From Spirochaeta sp. UBA5339 (lineage in GTDB: Bacteria > Spirochaetota > Spirochaetia > DSM-2461), in the NCBI GenBank assembly GCA_002408085.1, contig DHQL01000013.1:1-64000 (forward strand): a stretch of DNA of 64,000 nucleotides, written 5' to 3'. The first letter of the stretch is position 1. Every line of letters starts with the position of its first letter. Below, piece after piece: positions 1 through 9,377 of the stretch. The translations under genes and the position numbers were made by a program. Below the pieces are notes generated by a model. That model was not told the DNA's origin, searched no databases, and saw only the letters and a program-made list of their open reading frames with translations.

Positions 1-145
1 GTTATTAAACAATCGTCAGATTGAGGACTTATTTTTTTATTTTTTTGAAATTGCGAAAGAAATTATACGTTATCTAAAGATGGCACGAGCCAAAGACAGG
101 CGATATCACGGATCGTGGGAACCTGTCGTTGTGATGTTAAGGGAA

Positions 146-189
146 GAGCCCGGCCCCGCCGGCAGGTGGGGAGAGCTCCAGGTCATAAA
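146..189. repeat. 44-nt GC-rich hairpin repeat, copy 1
   Basis: A 44-nt sequence that recurs at 7778-7821 with three mismatches. The core ccccgccggcaggtgggg folds as a stem around GGCA, with one G-T wobble where the other copy has a perfect pair. Flanking gagc and gctc can pair as an outer stem. It lies just upstream of a secreted TPR gene. The rest of 1-255 shows no convincing gene; it holds an AT-rich start and the leader of that gene. Confidence 0.6.
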
Positions 190-255
190 GTAGATAGCTG
201 GTCAGAACCCCGCAAAGGATAATCCCTTTATGATTGAGAAATTGGAGTATCAATA

Positions 256-1551
256 ATGAAACGTGTGCTTGTAATTCTTGTGTTATTCTTATTTTCTGCA
301 GTGTCGCTGTTTTCAGACGGGTCCCTATGGAATTATGTGGGGAGTAACGATCTTGATGGGGCTGTTGAGGCTGCTGAAAGAGGGGATGATCCTCTGGATG
401 TTCTCTACCTTGCCAATCTCTACCTTCTGAAGGGAGACATGTTAAGGTATACCACCTTAAACTTCGATTATTACAAAGACATCAGCAATAATCATGATCT
501 TTATGCAACCGCTCTTAAAATATGCGAAGAATATCCATTCAGTTATGTCTACTCCTTTTTCGGAGTCCTTTTGTGGGAGAACAATAGAAAGAGTGAGAGT
601 ATCTCTTTTTTTGAGGAGGCTCTGAAGCTGGATGGAAACAATCCTTTTGCCAATAACTACTACTCAATGGTCTTTTATGACAGTGATGACCGTAAGTATC
701 TGGAGTATGCCTTAAAAGCGATTGATGAGAAGAGCGATTTCTCTGAAGCCTATAACAATGCTTCATTGGCCTACTACAAACTGGGAATGAGACAGGAGGC
801 TGTGACCACCCTGGTAGAGGGCATCATTCAGTCATCTAATCCCCATCCCAACAGCTACTACAATCTTCTGTATCTTATCGGGGAAGATGGCATTGCCATA
901 AAGTACAGGGATGGATCGCACACACTGGAAGCCAATCTAGCTGTGAATGAGGAGGGGCTTAAGCAGATTCATGGGATTCTGAAACCCTATCCTTTAAAGT
1001 ACAAAAGGATGATCAGTACCCTTGTGAATCTGGCCGACTACTATGAGGCGGATTACCTTTTGGGACTTGCTGAAAAAGAGGGGATGGATCTTTCAGGAAA
1101 CTACTTCAGGTCTCAGATCGCTATGCTCAACAGCAACTATCCTCTGGCTCAGGAGATGGCTTATGCCTCCTTTGATGAAACCGAGGATTCTCAGGAGCTC
1201 TATGAGATGGGGAATATGCTGCTCAATATGAATCTTATTGAGGAGAGTACCCGGTTCTACATTAAAGCCCTGGAACATCTTGATCCTTTAAACCACCTTG
1301 CAGGCATGCAGATTAACTGTAACCTGGGTACCGCGTACATGAGGGCTGAAGATTTTGAAAAAGGTATTTTCTATCTGGAAAAGGGACTGGAGCACAATCC
1401 ATTTGATACCATTTCACTCTCCAATCTGGGGTATAATTATAAGATGAAGGGTGATCTTGAAAAATCTCAGATCTACTTTGAACGGGCTCTTAACTCCACG
1501 AATGATGAGGATCATAAGGCCCATATCAGAGAGATCATGAATATGGAGTGA
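256..1551 (+). CDS. Secreted tetratricopeptide-repeat protein
   Basis: This 431-residue protein starts with a clear signal peptide (KR followed by VLVILVLFLFSAVSLF, cleavage near residue 20), so it is exported. The body is helical and TPR-like. Residues about 96-190 hold repeats with the WENNRKSESISFFEEAL pattern, and residues about 355-430 hold two good TPR units (LGTAYMRAEDFEKGIFYLEKG, then LGYNYKMKGDLEKSQIYFERAL in outline). The ATG is preceded by ggag eight bases upstream. TPR proteins scaffold protein interactions; the partner here is unknown. It stands alone, convergent with the next gene on the minus strand. No catalytic domain was recognised. Confidence 0.8.
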   Translation: MKRVLVILVLFLFSAVSLFSDGSLWNYVGSNDLDGAVEAAERGDDPLDVLYLANLYLLKGDMLRYTTLNFDYYKDISNNHDLYATALKICEEYPFSYVYSFFGVLLWENNRKSESISFFEEALKLDGNNPFANNYYSMVFYDSDDRKYLEYALKAIDEKSDFSEAYNNASLAYYKLGMRQEAVTTLVEGIIQSSNPHPNSYYNLLYLIGEDGIAIKYRDGSHTLEANLAVNEEGLKQIHGILKPYPLKYKRMISTLVNLADYYEADYLLGLAEKEGMDLSGNYFRSQIAMLNSNYPLAQEMAYASFDETEDSQELYEMGNMLLNMNLIEESTRFYIKALEHLDPLNHLAGMQINCNLGTAYMRAEDFEKGIFYLEKGLEHNPFDTISLSNLGYNYKMKGDLEKSQIYFERALNSTNDEDHKAHIREIMNME

Positions 1552-1622
1552 TACTCTTTCTATTCTCTCAAAAAGCCACCTGAGCGATGGGTCTGAAAAG
1601 ACTCTCGCACTATAACGGCTCT

Positions 1623-3173
1623 CTAGAACCCGTAGAGATCCCCGATTTCATCTGTTATATCTTCAATGAAGTATTTATTCCGTCTGCGTCCCTGTATTTC
1701 CGTTTTATTAAGATCAATATAAGCATTATCTCCCAGAATAAGCATTGGTTTAAGCCCCTGTCGAAGGGGGGGCTCATTGTATTCATGGAGGTAGAAATAG
1801 CTTTTCTGATCCTTGTTGTATAAATGGCCCGGCCGGATGCATGAGACGATAGCTCCGGTCTGTGCATCAATACTTAGTAAATCATGGGCGTTTGTAGGGC
1901 TGCCAGGCACCGGAAGAGCCAGGTGATAATAGGAGTTCTGGTAATAGTTGAGAATAAACCTTTGAGGGATGCCCTGACTCTCAAGACAGATGGTTCCATC
2001 TTCCAGGTTGATCAATACATATTTGACTGGAGGAGCATCCGATTCTACTTCGCTCTTATCCTCCAGAGGCAATAGAAGATATGGATCTTCAATATGGGGA
2101 AGGCCGGAAAACTCCGGAGCAGCCATACGGTCTTTTGAGTGCCACATCTCCCGATCAAAATCGATTAAGAAGTTCGGCAGAGAGGTCATCCAGAGTACTG
2201 TACCAGATTCCAGATTCCGGCAGATGAGGGTCGCAGCGCCCTGGATGTTATGAATGGCAATCAGATGGTCTCTGTAGAGCCAGATATTTGATATGGAATA
2301 TCCTCTGTCGTCTGAAAAGGGCTGGGGAGGGGGACTCATTTCATAGAGGGTTTCTGACTCACCGTTTATCAGATTGATTTTCATCAAATCTGCCGATTTG
2401 AACTCCGGATTGTTCTGTCGATAAGAGGGATAGTAATAGGCATCGTCTTTCAGGACTCCAGGTGAATCCAGCGGGAAAAGCCGGGCTTCCCCGGTTTTCT
2501 TGTCTATCACGTAGATTTTCTGAGGTTCAGGTACATAATCAGACTTATGAAGAACAATCCAGTTTTCATTCTGATAGGGAGCATGATAGCTGTGAATCGA
2601 CTCCCCGTTATCAGGAAGGGGAATTGACCAGATGATTTCAAAGCTGTCAAAAGAGATGGCGTTCAGTACAAGATTGTCCACCCCGCCGGACAGGCAGTAT
2701 AGATTCTCAGAATCCTGAAGTGAGGACCAGAATCCATAATAGCCATTTAAGCTCGGAAGATCGAGCCGGCTTATCAGCTTGCCTCTCTGCAGATCAAACT
2801 TGTAGAGCTCCTGGGGATTCTCATCTCTATCGAGCAAAATGGAAATGAACCCGTCTTTCTCCATCACATCCCGCCGGTAGCGCTGTTCATACATCGTCGC
2901 ATTGATGCTGAAAGAATCCCTATCCAGCTTATGCTTCCAGAGCATGCCCTTATCTATATCCATAAGAGCGATATAAGCCTTTGAATCACCAATGATTGGA
3001 TTACTAATAGTCTGAACCAGCATCCTGCTCTCATCAATGGGGATACGGGTCCGTGAATCATATTCAACACCAAAAACAAAGAGATAAAGGAGGAGGGCTG
3101 TTATGATTAAGGCAACGAGGGAGAGGGTCAGGGCAGGTTTCATAGCAAGTCTCATGGCCTGAATGATGTTCAT
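1623..3173 (-). CDS. Membrane-anchored beta-propeller-like protein
   Basis: A 516-residue protein with one N-terminal membrane segment (residues about 13-35, LTLSLVALIITALLLYLFVF) and the rest predicted outside the membrane. The body has recurring YVIDKKTGEARLFPL-like strands (residue-turn-DxxTG patterns) typical of PQQ-type propellers, for example IDAQTGAIVSCI near residue 435. The start is supported by agga six bases upstream. It is divergent from the 3277 gene, and a soluble propeller-like protein lies nearby at 5202, so the group may work together. No enzyme motif is visible and the ligand is unknown. Confidence 0.6.
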   Translation of the reverse strand: MNIIQAMRLAMKPALTLSLVALIITALLLYLFVFGVEYDSRTRIPIDESRMLVQTISNPIIGDSKAYIALMDIDKGMLWKHKLDRDSFSINATMYEQRYRRDVMEKDGFISILLDRDENPQELYKFDLQRGKLISRLDLPSLNGYYGFWSSLQDSENLYCLSGGVDNLVLNAISFDSFEIIWSIPLPDNGESIHSYHAPYQNENWIVLHKSDYVPEPQKIYVIDKKTGEARLFPLDSPGVLKDDAYYYPSYRQNNPEFKSADLMKINLINGESETLYEMSPPPQPFSDDRGYSISNIWLYRDHLIAIHNIQGAATLICRNLESGTVLWMTSLPNFLIDFDREMWHSKDRMAAPEFSGLPHIEDPYLLLPLEDKSEVESDAPPVKYVLINLEDGTICLESQGIPQRFILNYYQNSYYHLALPVPGSPTNAHDLLSIDAQTGAIVSCIRPGHLYNKDQKSYFYLHEYNEPPLRQGLKPMLILGDNAYIDLNKTEIQGRRRNKYFIEDITDEIGDLYGF

Positions 3174-3276
3174 TATATTCCTGCTGTGTCAAGGTTAAAT
3201 TTTCAGCGAACCCTGTTTAACTTTATATGAACTCTGTTCTATTATTAAACGGATTTTTGAACGAGGTGATACATCA

Positions 3277-5199
3277 ATGGAAAGTCAACATACAATTATT
3301 CAAGAACAAGAACTGGCTCAAATGATAGTAGAGCATAAAAAGTTTATCAATTCCGGTGGCTATGGTGGTGACTTTGAGCTTAGGGTAGTAGAGGGACAGC
3401 TGGAGATATCCTATTCAAAGCAGGGTACTGAGGGGAAGTTATTCGATATCCGCAACAGGATCATTCCCGAAGGAACCGTAATAGAAGACGCAGAACTGTC
3501 CTATGGTATTTTCACCGGCTCCATCTGCAGAGGGGTTACTTTTAAAGATCTGAGTCTGCAGGGCTGTTTAATGAATTACGCGGATTTTGAGGGGAGTACT
3601 TTTTATCAGGGATATTCTTCGAAACTCGATTTCCGTTTTTCGAATCTAAGAAACTGCAGCTTTACGGACATCAGTCTCTTTGATGCCGATTTTACCCATA
3701 CCAACTATCTGGACGCCCATTTCATCTGTATCAAAAAAGAATATATCAAGAGCGTCCCGTTTCCCCCTGAAACTCATGCCCAAATCATTGCTGGTGCTAA
3801 AGGTTTTATAAACAGTGATGTAGAAGTTCAGAAGGCAAAAACAGATATTATCAACTTGCTTCATGATCATATAGAAGAGGATGAGGTCTTTGAATCCATA
3901 ATTCTTGTGACCGATCATGGAACTTCCGGCGGTGGTGTTATGGAGAAGGTCAACGGAATTACTCAGCGATCAGACAAGGCTAAAAAGATTGGAGACATTT
4001 TCAAATCAAGCGATAAGACAAAGCAACTTTATAAATCTGTTCCCAGGGGAACAAGGGTAAAATTCACCTTCGAAAAGAGTTTGCTTAGGGTCCTCCCCAT
4101 GGATATTCTTGATTTGATCGAGGGGATGAAAGAATTCCTGGGATACGGGAAAATTACCTTATCCAAAACCATCGACCCGGCCAAAAGGCATTTTGAAAGT
4201 ATCATTGAATACAACAAACAGGGAGATCGACTCAAATGGGAAGCGCATACCACTGAGTTCTTTCCGGAGGAGAAGAGCAGTGAAAAGGTTCCCTTTAGAT
4301 TATATGATGATATCATTTCCCTGTATTACTGTCTGGATGAAAGGGTAGAACAGATCCATCTGGAGTATAAGGACAATGCACTGACCGTCAAAACATTTCC
4401 TCCCTTTCCGGAATACGGTCTAGAGGAATATGAAGAAAGCTATAACCTGGAAACTATTGACCCAAGTGATAAAACAGCCTTGGTTAGCCTGATAGAATCA
4501 GGACATAAAGGGAAAATCGCCCATGCCCTTTCTCTGGCAGAAAACCATGATGAGATGAAAGACTTTATTTCCAGCCGTTATCTTCCCATTGCTTCAGGAA
4601 GGCTCAATAAAGAGGACGCTGTGTTTTCTGATTTATCCGGGGGTCTGCTGAACAAGCAGGACTTTCGATTTCTCCTGTCTGAGCAGCCTGGCTTTACGAA
4701 AATTGCCAAAAGCTTTCTGAGTTTCAGCTATTGCAATGACTACCAAAGTAAGCTGATGGTGGATGTGATAGGAGCCATAGTCTGTAAACACATAGATCTG
4801 GAAGAGCTGAAACGGAAAGCCCGTGATCTGAAGGATGAAACAAAGTTAATCGCATTATTTAAGCGCTACTGCACGGCCGTAAGAAAGGGGATGAAGGCAG
4901 AATGCGGTATACATCCCGAGGGCTGGTACGAACATCTGATTACACGCTTGCTGAAACAGAAACTGGAAGAGCTGCGTTTCGATAAAACTTCCTTTCGTGA
5001 GGCCAATAACGCTCTCTATTTTCAGGGTTTTGAGTTTTATCTGGGCATGATGAGTCCGGACCATCTGACTGTGGACTTATTTCAATCGGAGACCATTGAA
5101 TTTTCTGAAATGTATTGGATGCTGAAAACCCTCCCCCATGTCAGAGCGACGGATACGGAATTTGCGCTGCCTGAAAGCAGCTTGCCATTTACTCGATAG
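3277..5199 (+). CDS. Uncharacterised protein with pentapeptide-like N-terminal repeats
   Basis: A 640-residue soluble protein with no signal peptide. Residues about 70-155 show an A(D/N)F-type alternation (YADFEGSTFYQGYSSKLDF, then SNLRNCSFTDISLFDADFTHTNYLDAHF in outline), reminiscent of pentapeptide repeats that form a right-handed helix. The rest resembles no family I know; it is mixed alpha/beta and rich in charged residues. The start follows a strong SD, gaggtgat. The stop is two bases from the next start, so 3277 and 5202 are co-translated. The pairing of this protein with a propeller-like partner is the only functional hint. Confidence 0.6.
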   Translation: MESQHTIIQEQELAQMIVEHKKFINSGGYGGDFELRVVEGQLEISYSKQGTEGKLFDIRNRIIPEGTVIEDAELSYGIFTGSICRGVTFKDLSLQGCLMNYADFEGSTFYQGYSSKLDFRFSNLRNCSFTDISLFDADFTHTNYLDAHFICIKKEYIKSVPFPPETHAQIIAGAKGFINSDVEVQKAKTDIINLLHDHIEEDEVFESIILVTDHGTSGGGVMEKVNGITQRSDKAKKIGDIFKSSDKTKQLYKSVPRGTRVKFTFEKSLLRVLPMDILDLIEGMKEFLGYGKITLSKTIDPAKRHFESIIEYNKQGDRLKWEAHTTEFFPEEKSSEKVPFRLYDDIISLYYCLDERVEQIHLEYKDNALTVKTFPPFPEYGLEEYEESYNLETIDPSDKTALVSLIESGHKGKIAHALSLAENHDEMKDFISSRYLPIASGRLNKEDAVFSDLSGGLLNKQDFRFLLSEQPGFTKIAKSFLSFSYCNDYQSKLMVDVIGAIVCKHIDLEELKRKARDLKDETKLIALFKRYCTAVRKGMKAECGIHPEGWYEHLITRLLKQKLEELRFDKTSFREANNALYFQGFEFYLGMMSPDHLTVDLFQSETIEFSEMYWMLKTLPHVRATDTEFALPESSLPFTR

Positions 5200-5201
5200 A
5201 T

Positions 5202-6284
5202 ATGGAATCAAAGATGAGCTGGAAAAATGTTTACACAATAGATCTTAAAAATGGTGTCAAAGACATCACTGAGAATGATGAATACTATATTGTCCGGGAG
5301 ACCAATGGAATTCTGTTTATAGATAAGAGGGATTATAGCCTTCAAAAGCGTGTTGATATACCCGTAGACCATGAACTGGGGCATGGCCGTATTCAGGCCA
5401 ACAATGCTGTCTGTGTGACTGTTGTCTTTGCTGAAAGCAGATCCTCCGGTGAAGAGTTCCTCGCTGGTAATCCTCATAAAGGCTTTTTAAAGGCATTTGA
5501 TATTCATGGTGAAAAGTGGTCTTATGAGCTTAGCAGTTGGACCATTAGGGCAAACTACGGCGGCTTTTATCTTTATAAGGATACTCTGCTGATTCAGGAT
5601 TCAGGCCCGGAAGGTCCGGTTACGATCCTTCTGGATGCCGTTACCGGCAACACAATCAGCAGGAAAGCCTCTTCAACTTTTCAGAATATTAACTCTCTGC
5701 AGCTGGGAGTGAAGAATGCTGTTCATTACTCTGATAAAGTCATCTTTTCAGTTTTTGAAAACAGTTATGTTTTAAAAGGAATCTCTGACAGTAATTCCGG
5801 TGAGCAGGTCATACTGGAACAGAACCCCATACTATTAACACAGAACAGCAGGGATGTGTATTTTCATAGCTGGTGGGATGATGGATTAAACATTTATACC
5901 TACAACAAGGATCAGGGCAAAATAACCCATACAGTGGGCGTCGACGAGAGCATTTACATTTCTCTGATGGAGTCTTCGAATGATGGCAGCAGAATTATAA
6001 TCGCCGACGATAAAAAAAGAAATGTCACCTGTTTTAACTCTTTGGATATGGAAACAGTCTGGGAGAAGGATATTGACGTTTTTGATATGAAGTTGGACCG
6101 CCAGGATCATCTGTTTATATTTTCCAAAAATCCTGATCCCAGAGTCCTTGTCCTGGATCTGAAAACCGGAGAAATACTCTTTCAGATAACTGAGAAGGAG
6201 CATTCCATAGGAGCGCCCCTTTTTGTTCTGGATGACATCCTTTTTGTTTCGAACTCATCTCAGCTCTACATGTATGAGAGATAA
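5202..6284 (+). CDS. Soluble beta-propeller-like protein
   Basis: A 360-residue protein without signal peptide. It has repeated strand-turn units ending in an aspartate-x-x-TG turn, for example VLVLDLKTGEILFQI near residue 316 and LLDAVTGNTISRK near residue 144, which suggests a PQQ/WD-like propeller. It starts two bases after the preceding stop, and an alternative ATG lies at codon 5. In pattern it resembles the membrane-anchored protein at 1623-3173, but without the membrane anchor. Function unknown. Confidence 0.55.
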   Translation: MESKMSWKNVYTIDLKNGVKDITENDEYYIVRETNGILFIDKRDYSLQKRVDIPVDHELGHGRIQANNAVCVTVVFAESRSSGEEFLAGNPHKGFLKAFDIHGEKWSYELSSWTIRANYGGFYLYKDTLLIQDSGPEGPVTILLDAVTGNTISRKASSTFQNINSLQLGVKNAVHYSDKVIFSVFENSYVLKGISDSNSGEQVILEQNPILLTQNSRDVYFHSWWDDGLNIYTYNKDQGKITHTVGVDESIYISLMESSNDGSRIIIADDKKRNVTCFNSLDMETVWEKDIDVFDMKLDRQDHLFIFSKNPDPRVLVLDLKTGEILFQITEKEHSIGAPLFVLDDILFVSNSSQLYMYER

Positions 6285-6314
6285 AACCTAATCAAAAAAA
6301 TATAAAGGTTCTAT

Positions 6315-6854
6315 ATGGAAAAGATCAGACGTTTTGTTTTGGAAGTATTAGAAAAAGAAGCCGCGGCATGGACGGCAAAGGGATCAAATGATTTAAATCA
6401 TATCAACAGTACAATTGATGAGCTTTACTCCTATGCCATTCCTGAAGCGAGAAAGTGCTTTGGTATTAATAAGCAAAAAAGATTAAGGTCAGGAACCTCT
6501 TCCTGCACTGGAGATGTCAGGAAGCCGAGAACCTTATTCAAGATAAGCAGATACCAAAATGATGAACTGGGTGATATTTATGCCGCGTACCTGTCAATCA
6601 ATGATCCTCGAGGGGATAAGCCAGGGATAACAGAGGCATACTATATTTCATGTCAGGATGAAAATATGCGCATTATCGGCTCTAAAATGGTTGTGATTGA
6701 TGATCTCACCCTGGAACCATCAGGGTGGAAGGCTTCGGTCTACAATCATCCGGGACTGGACATATCACAATTAGATTCTCCGGTTGAGGTGGATAGATAT
6801 ATCGAACCAGATGATGATGGATTTTCCAGGGAAGAATACTATGCCAACAGTTAA
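6315..6854 (+). CDS. Hypothetical protein, possible immunity protein
   Basis: A 179-residue protein with no signal peptide or membrane segment. The central part (DELGDIYAAYLSINDP and IIGSKMVVIDDLTLEPSGWK) looks like an alpha+beta fold. I do not recognise the family. It sits 30 bases after a propeller gene and before an Imm11-like gene, in a strip of small scattered genes, so an immunity role is possible but rests on context only. The SD is weak (aaagg). Confidence 0.45.
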   Translation: MEKIRRFVLEVLEKEAAAWTAKGSNDLNHINSTIDELYSYAIPEARKCFGINKQKRLRSGTSSCTGDVRKPRTLFKISRYQNDELGDIYAAYLSINDPRGDKPGITEAYYISCQDENMRIIGSKMVVIDDLTLEPSGWKASVYNHPGLDISQLDSPVEVDRYIEPDDDGFSREEYYANS

Positions 6855-6859
6855 GGTTG

Positions 6860-6991
6860 ATTTATAGTACAGAACCTTTGCAAAAAATCCCCCTGGCGAA
6901 GCGCAAGATGAAATACAAAGAACCCCGCTGGATGCCTCACTGGGTTATGGACCCGGAATACGCTCATGGAGGAGGACTGTCCTTCAGTTAA
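6860..6991 (+). pseudogene. Orphan C-terminal gene fragment
   Basis: An open frame runs to a TAA at 6989 and encodes a tail ending WMPHWVMDPEYAHGGGLSFS. It has an internal ATG at 6908 but no SD of its own. The composition (Trp, Pro, His, Gly-rich tail) looks protein-like rather than random. It ends just before the Imm11-like start, the position a toxin tail would take relative to an immunity gene. It is more likely a leftover than a functional small gene. Confidence 0.3.
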
Positions 6992-7006
6992 GAAAGGATG
7001 AAATTT

Positions 7007-7702
7007 ATGAAGTACTATAGAATAGAAAGAGCTATCGGCATCAATCAGTCCGGGCTCAATGGTAAAAATGTGCAGGGTAAAGAGGAGCTCTTTAAGAGAG
7101 CCTGCGGCCCCAACTCCTTTTTTAAGGGGAATCCTGTTTTTGATTATCTGGAACCAGTAAAGTTCCATGAAAAGGATGAGGATAAGGTTCCCGAAATGAT
7201 CTACGATTACAACTTCTGGTGGGGAGAGTCTCCCCTGGGAGGATGGTTAAAACCTGTGTCGGATAAGTTTAAGAATATCCTGGATACATTTACCCTGACA
7301 GAACATAGATTTTATCCTGCCTGGGTCCTCTTTCAGGGAGAAAAACATCCCTATCATGTCCTCCAGATTTTCAGGAAATCCTATTTGGACTACCTGGATT
7401 TCGATAAGTCCAGTTTTAACAATCTATATAACTTTGAGACCCTTAACCACCATAAGAAGGTTGTCAAATCCTTTGCTTCAATGCCTGAAGTGGAGTCTTA
7501 TTTCGGTGAACATTATAACTACGACTGGAGCTATGAAAGACTTGTCATGGACCCCTCATTCCTGGATATCGATTTTATTACTGTTAAGAACCTGGGGGAT
7601 CTGGTCAGTGATCGTTTGAAGCTGGCCATCGAAGAGGCGGGCTTAACAGGGCTTGAGTTTCATGAATTGCCTGTAGCTGTTGAGTTCAGCGATTGGTCAT
7701 AA
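7007..7702 (+). CDS. Imm11/DUF1629-like immunity protein
   Basis: A 231-residue cytoplasmic protein. Features that match the Imm11 (MXAN_0049/DUF1629) family are the FYPAWVLFQGEKHPYHVLQI segment, a following D-x-LDFDKSSF motif near residue 126, and the C-terminal VSDRLKLAIEEAGLTGLEF segment. Imm11 proteins are predicted to neutralise polymorphic toxins delivered by neighbouring cells. I chose the ATG at 7007 over 6998 because agaaagg sits eight bases upstream of it. No intact toxin lies beside it, so it may be an orphan immunity gene. Confidence 0.65.
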   Translation: MKYYRIERAIGINQSGLNGKNVQGKEELFKRACGPNSFFKGNPVFDYLEPVKFHEKDEDKVPEMIYDYNFWWGESPLGGWLKPVSDKFKNILDTFTLTEHRFYPAWVLFQGEKHPYHVLQIFRKSYLDYLDFDKSSFNNLYNFETLNHHKKVVKSFASMPEVESYFGEHYNYDWSYERLVMDPSFLDIDFITVKNLGDLVSDRLKLAIEEAGLTGLEFHELPVAVEFSDWS

Positions 7703-7777
7703 ATGTAAGGGAACCGGCTCAGGGATCGCAGGGGCCCGCAGGGGTCTCAGGGCGAAGCCGAGACGGACACCCCCGCA

Positions 7778-7821
7778 GAGCCCGGCCCCGCCTGCAGGCG
7801 GGGAGAGCTCCAGGTTATAAA
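7778..7821. repeat. 44-nt GC-rich hairpin repeat, copy 2
   Basis: Matches 146-189 at 41 of 44 positions. Its core ccccgcctgcaggcgggg is a perfect palindrome, and outer gagc/gctc can pair. It sits in a GC-rich stretch (7714-7821) with two cgcagggg direct repeats and a second hairpin, gtctc-agggcgaagcc-gagac (7743-7764). This looks like a REP-type intergenic element in an otherwise AT-richer neighbourhood. Confidence 0.6.
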
Positions 7822-7838
7822 TATTAATCAAAAAGTGA

Positions 7839-8030
7839 ATACAGGTTCTTTCTTTTCCCGTTATAGTTTTAGATAATGAGGGTTATCAGAATCAGGACAA
7901 ATCTGCCTCTTTGAACCTGGCTACCAGGTATGAGGGCTTTGATGTGAAGACCAGTTTCAGTATATACGATTTGAATCCCGAATCCGGAGAGTACAGGGTA
8001 CTCAGGAGAGGGGAGCTGGATCAGAAGTGA
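7839..8030 (+). pseudogene. Orphan C-terminal gene fragment
   Basis: After a stop at 7836 the frame is open to a TGA at 8028 and encodes a good-looking C-terminus (YEGFDVKTSFSIYDLNPE and RVLRRGELDQK). No start codon with an SD is present, and the upstream part of the gene is missing. The preceding 7703-7838 carries the GC-rich repeat. The fragment is most simply the tail of a gene removed by rearrangement. I do not recognise the family. Confidence 0.4.
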
Positions 8031-8052
8031 TTTTTGATAAAGAGGCAATCGA

Positions 8053-9081
8053 TTGGAAGCGCAAAGAAGAGAAAGACCGTCCATATTCTATATTGACTTA
8101 CTTCGCAGTTTAGCGGCTTTTGCCGTTGTCAATATCCATGTTCTGGGTCCTTTCCGGCAATTGTATGGGGAAGTCTCAGGATCAGACTGGCTGGCCGCCG
8201 CTGCCTATAACAGCATTTACCGCTGGGCGGTCCCCGTTTTCATGATGATTAGCGGGGCGCTTCTGCTCTCATCAACCAGAGACTTTCACTGTAAGGAGTA
8301 TTTGAGAAAACGGGTGAGCAAAGTGCTTGTTCCTTTTGTCATATGGACCATTCTGTATGCCTTACTCACGGCCTGGACCAACGGTGACTGGGGTCTTTTA
8401 AAGCAAATTCTAATTGATGCAAAATCAGAACCGACCTGGTATCACTTATGGTTCTTTTATGATTTTATCCCTCTTTATTTTGTGATTCCCTTTCTTGCTT
8501 TATTGCTAAAGAGGCTCAGTGCTGAACATGTGAAGCTGCTTCTTGTGGTATTTTTCTTCTTATTCCTGATGAAGTGGCTGAAAATGGAGAGCTTTTTACT
8601 GGAAAACCTGATCCTTTATACGGGCTATCTGGTTCTGGGGTGGTTTCTGTTTAATCGTGATAACAGTAAAGACCTGCCTTACTGGCTGATTGCCGGTGTC
8701 ATTATGTTAATACTCAATATTTTCGGTACCTGGTATCTGACAAGAACTAACGGGAAATATTCTAGTGTCTTTATGGGCTATAAAACCTTGAATACCGCCG
8801 TTATCGGGGGCATGATCTTTGTTCTTGCCCAGACTTATGGGAACAGGATACCCGGAAGAGCCAGAGCATTTATTTCACTCCTATCAAGATACAGTTTGGG
8901 GGTCTATCTTGTTCACCCTTTAATTTTACTTCCTGTTCGTAATCTTGATAACTCATTCTACTCGTTCTGGGGAAGCAACTGGCTTGCCATCCCTGTCCTG
9001 AGCATCGGCACCATTGTTGTTTCTCTGATCATCACTGTTATCCTTGCCGGAATTCCTGTAGTAAAGAGAATCGTTCCTTAG
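8053..9081 (+). CDS. Acyltransferase-3 family membrane protein
   Basis: A 342-residue integral membrane protein with about ten hydrophobic segments. The N-terminus, FYIDLLRSLAAFAVVNIHV, is the signature of acyltransferase family 3 (OafA/YiaH-like), and the conserved histidine lies in VNIHV. Members O-acylate cell-surface sugars or glycans using acyl groups passed across the membrane. The start is TTG, eight bases after aaagagg; there is no usable ATG upstream. No polysaccharide genes lie nearby, so the acceptor is unknown. The family call is firm, the substrate is not. Confidence 0.85.
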   Translation: MEAQRRERPSIFYIDLLRSLAAFAVVNIHVLGPFRQLYGEVSGSDWLAAAAYNSIYRWAVPVFMMISGALLLSSTRDFHCKEYLRKRVSKVLVPFVIWTILYALLTAWTNGDWGLLKQILIDAKSEPTWYHLWFFYDFIPLYFVIPFLALLLKRLSAEHVKLLLVVFFFLFLMKWLKMESFLLENLILYTGYLVLGWFLFNRDNSKDLPYWLIAGVIMLILNIFGTWYLTRTNGKYSSVFMGYKTLNTAVIGGMIFVLAQTYGNRIPGRARAFISLLSRYSLGVYLVHPLILLPVRNLDNSFYSFWGSNWLAIPVLSIGTIVVSLIITVILAGIPVVKRIVP

Positions 9082-9266
9082 GACCGCAGATCCGGGTTAA
9101 ACAGAGGGCCCACACAGACTGCTTCACAGTTTCTATCGGGAGGATCAATAACCCGGTTTTCCTTTCTTCTCACAAATCCCCATGGGATATCACAGACTCA
9201 TACTCAAAGGAGAGGTCACCCCCCTGCGCTGACTATATTGGGTTTTCAGCCCGCTGGAGTGTTGGA

Positions 9267-9283
9267 AGTTGATAAAATCAACT
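9267..9283. promoter_or_regulatory. Inverted repeat upstream of DUF2089 gene
   Basis: AGTTGAT-AAA-ATCAACT, seven-base perfect arms, lies about 95 bases upstream of the DUF2089-type gene in a very AT-rich stretch that runs to 9350. It could be an operator for that HTH protein. The rest of 9082-9266 holds an 8-bp inverted repeat, CCGGGTTA/TAACCCGG, about 50 bases apart and followed by a T-rich run, a weak terminator candidate for the acyltransferase gene. Confidence 0.35.
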
Positions 9284-9377
9284 AATAACCAGTGTGAAAT
9301 TAATATAATTAATATATTGGTAGATATTACTTGCATTAATTAATTTTTAGGTGTATGTTGAATTCAGGAGTCAAGGG

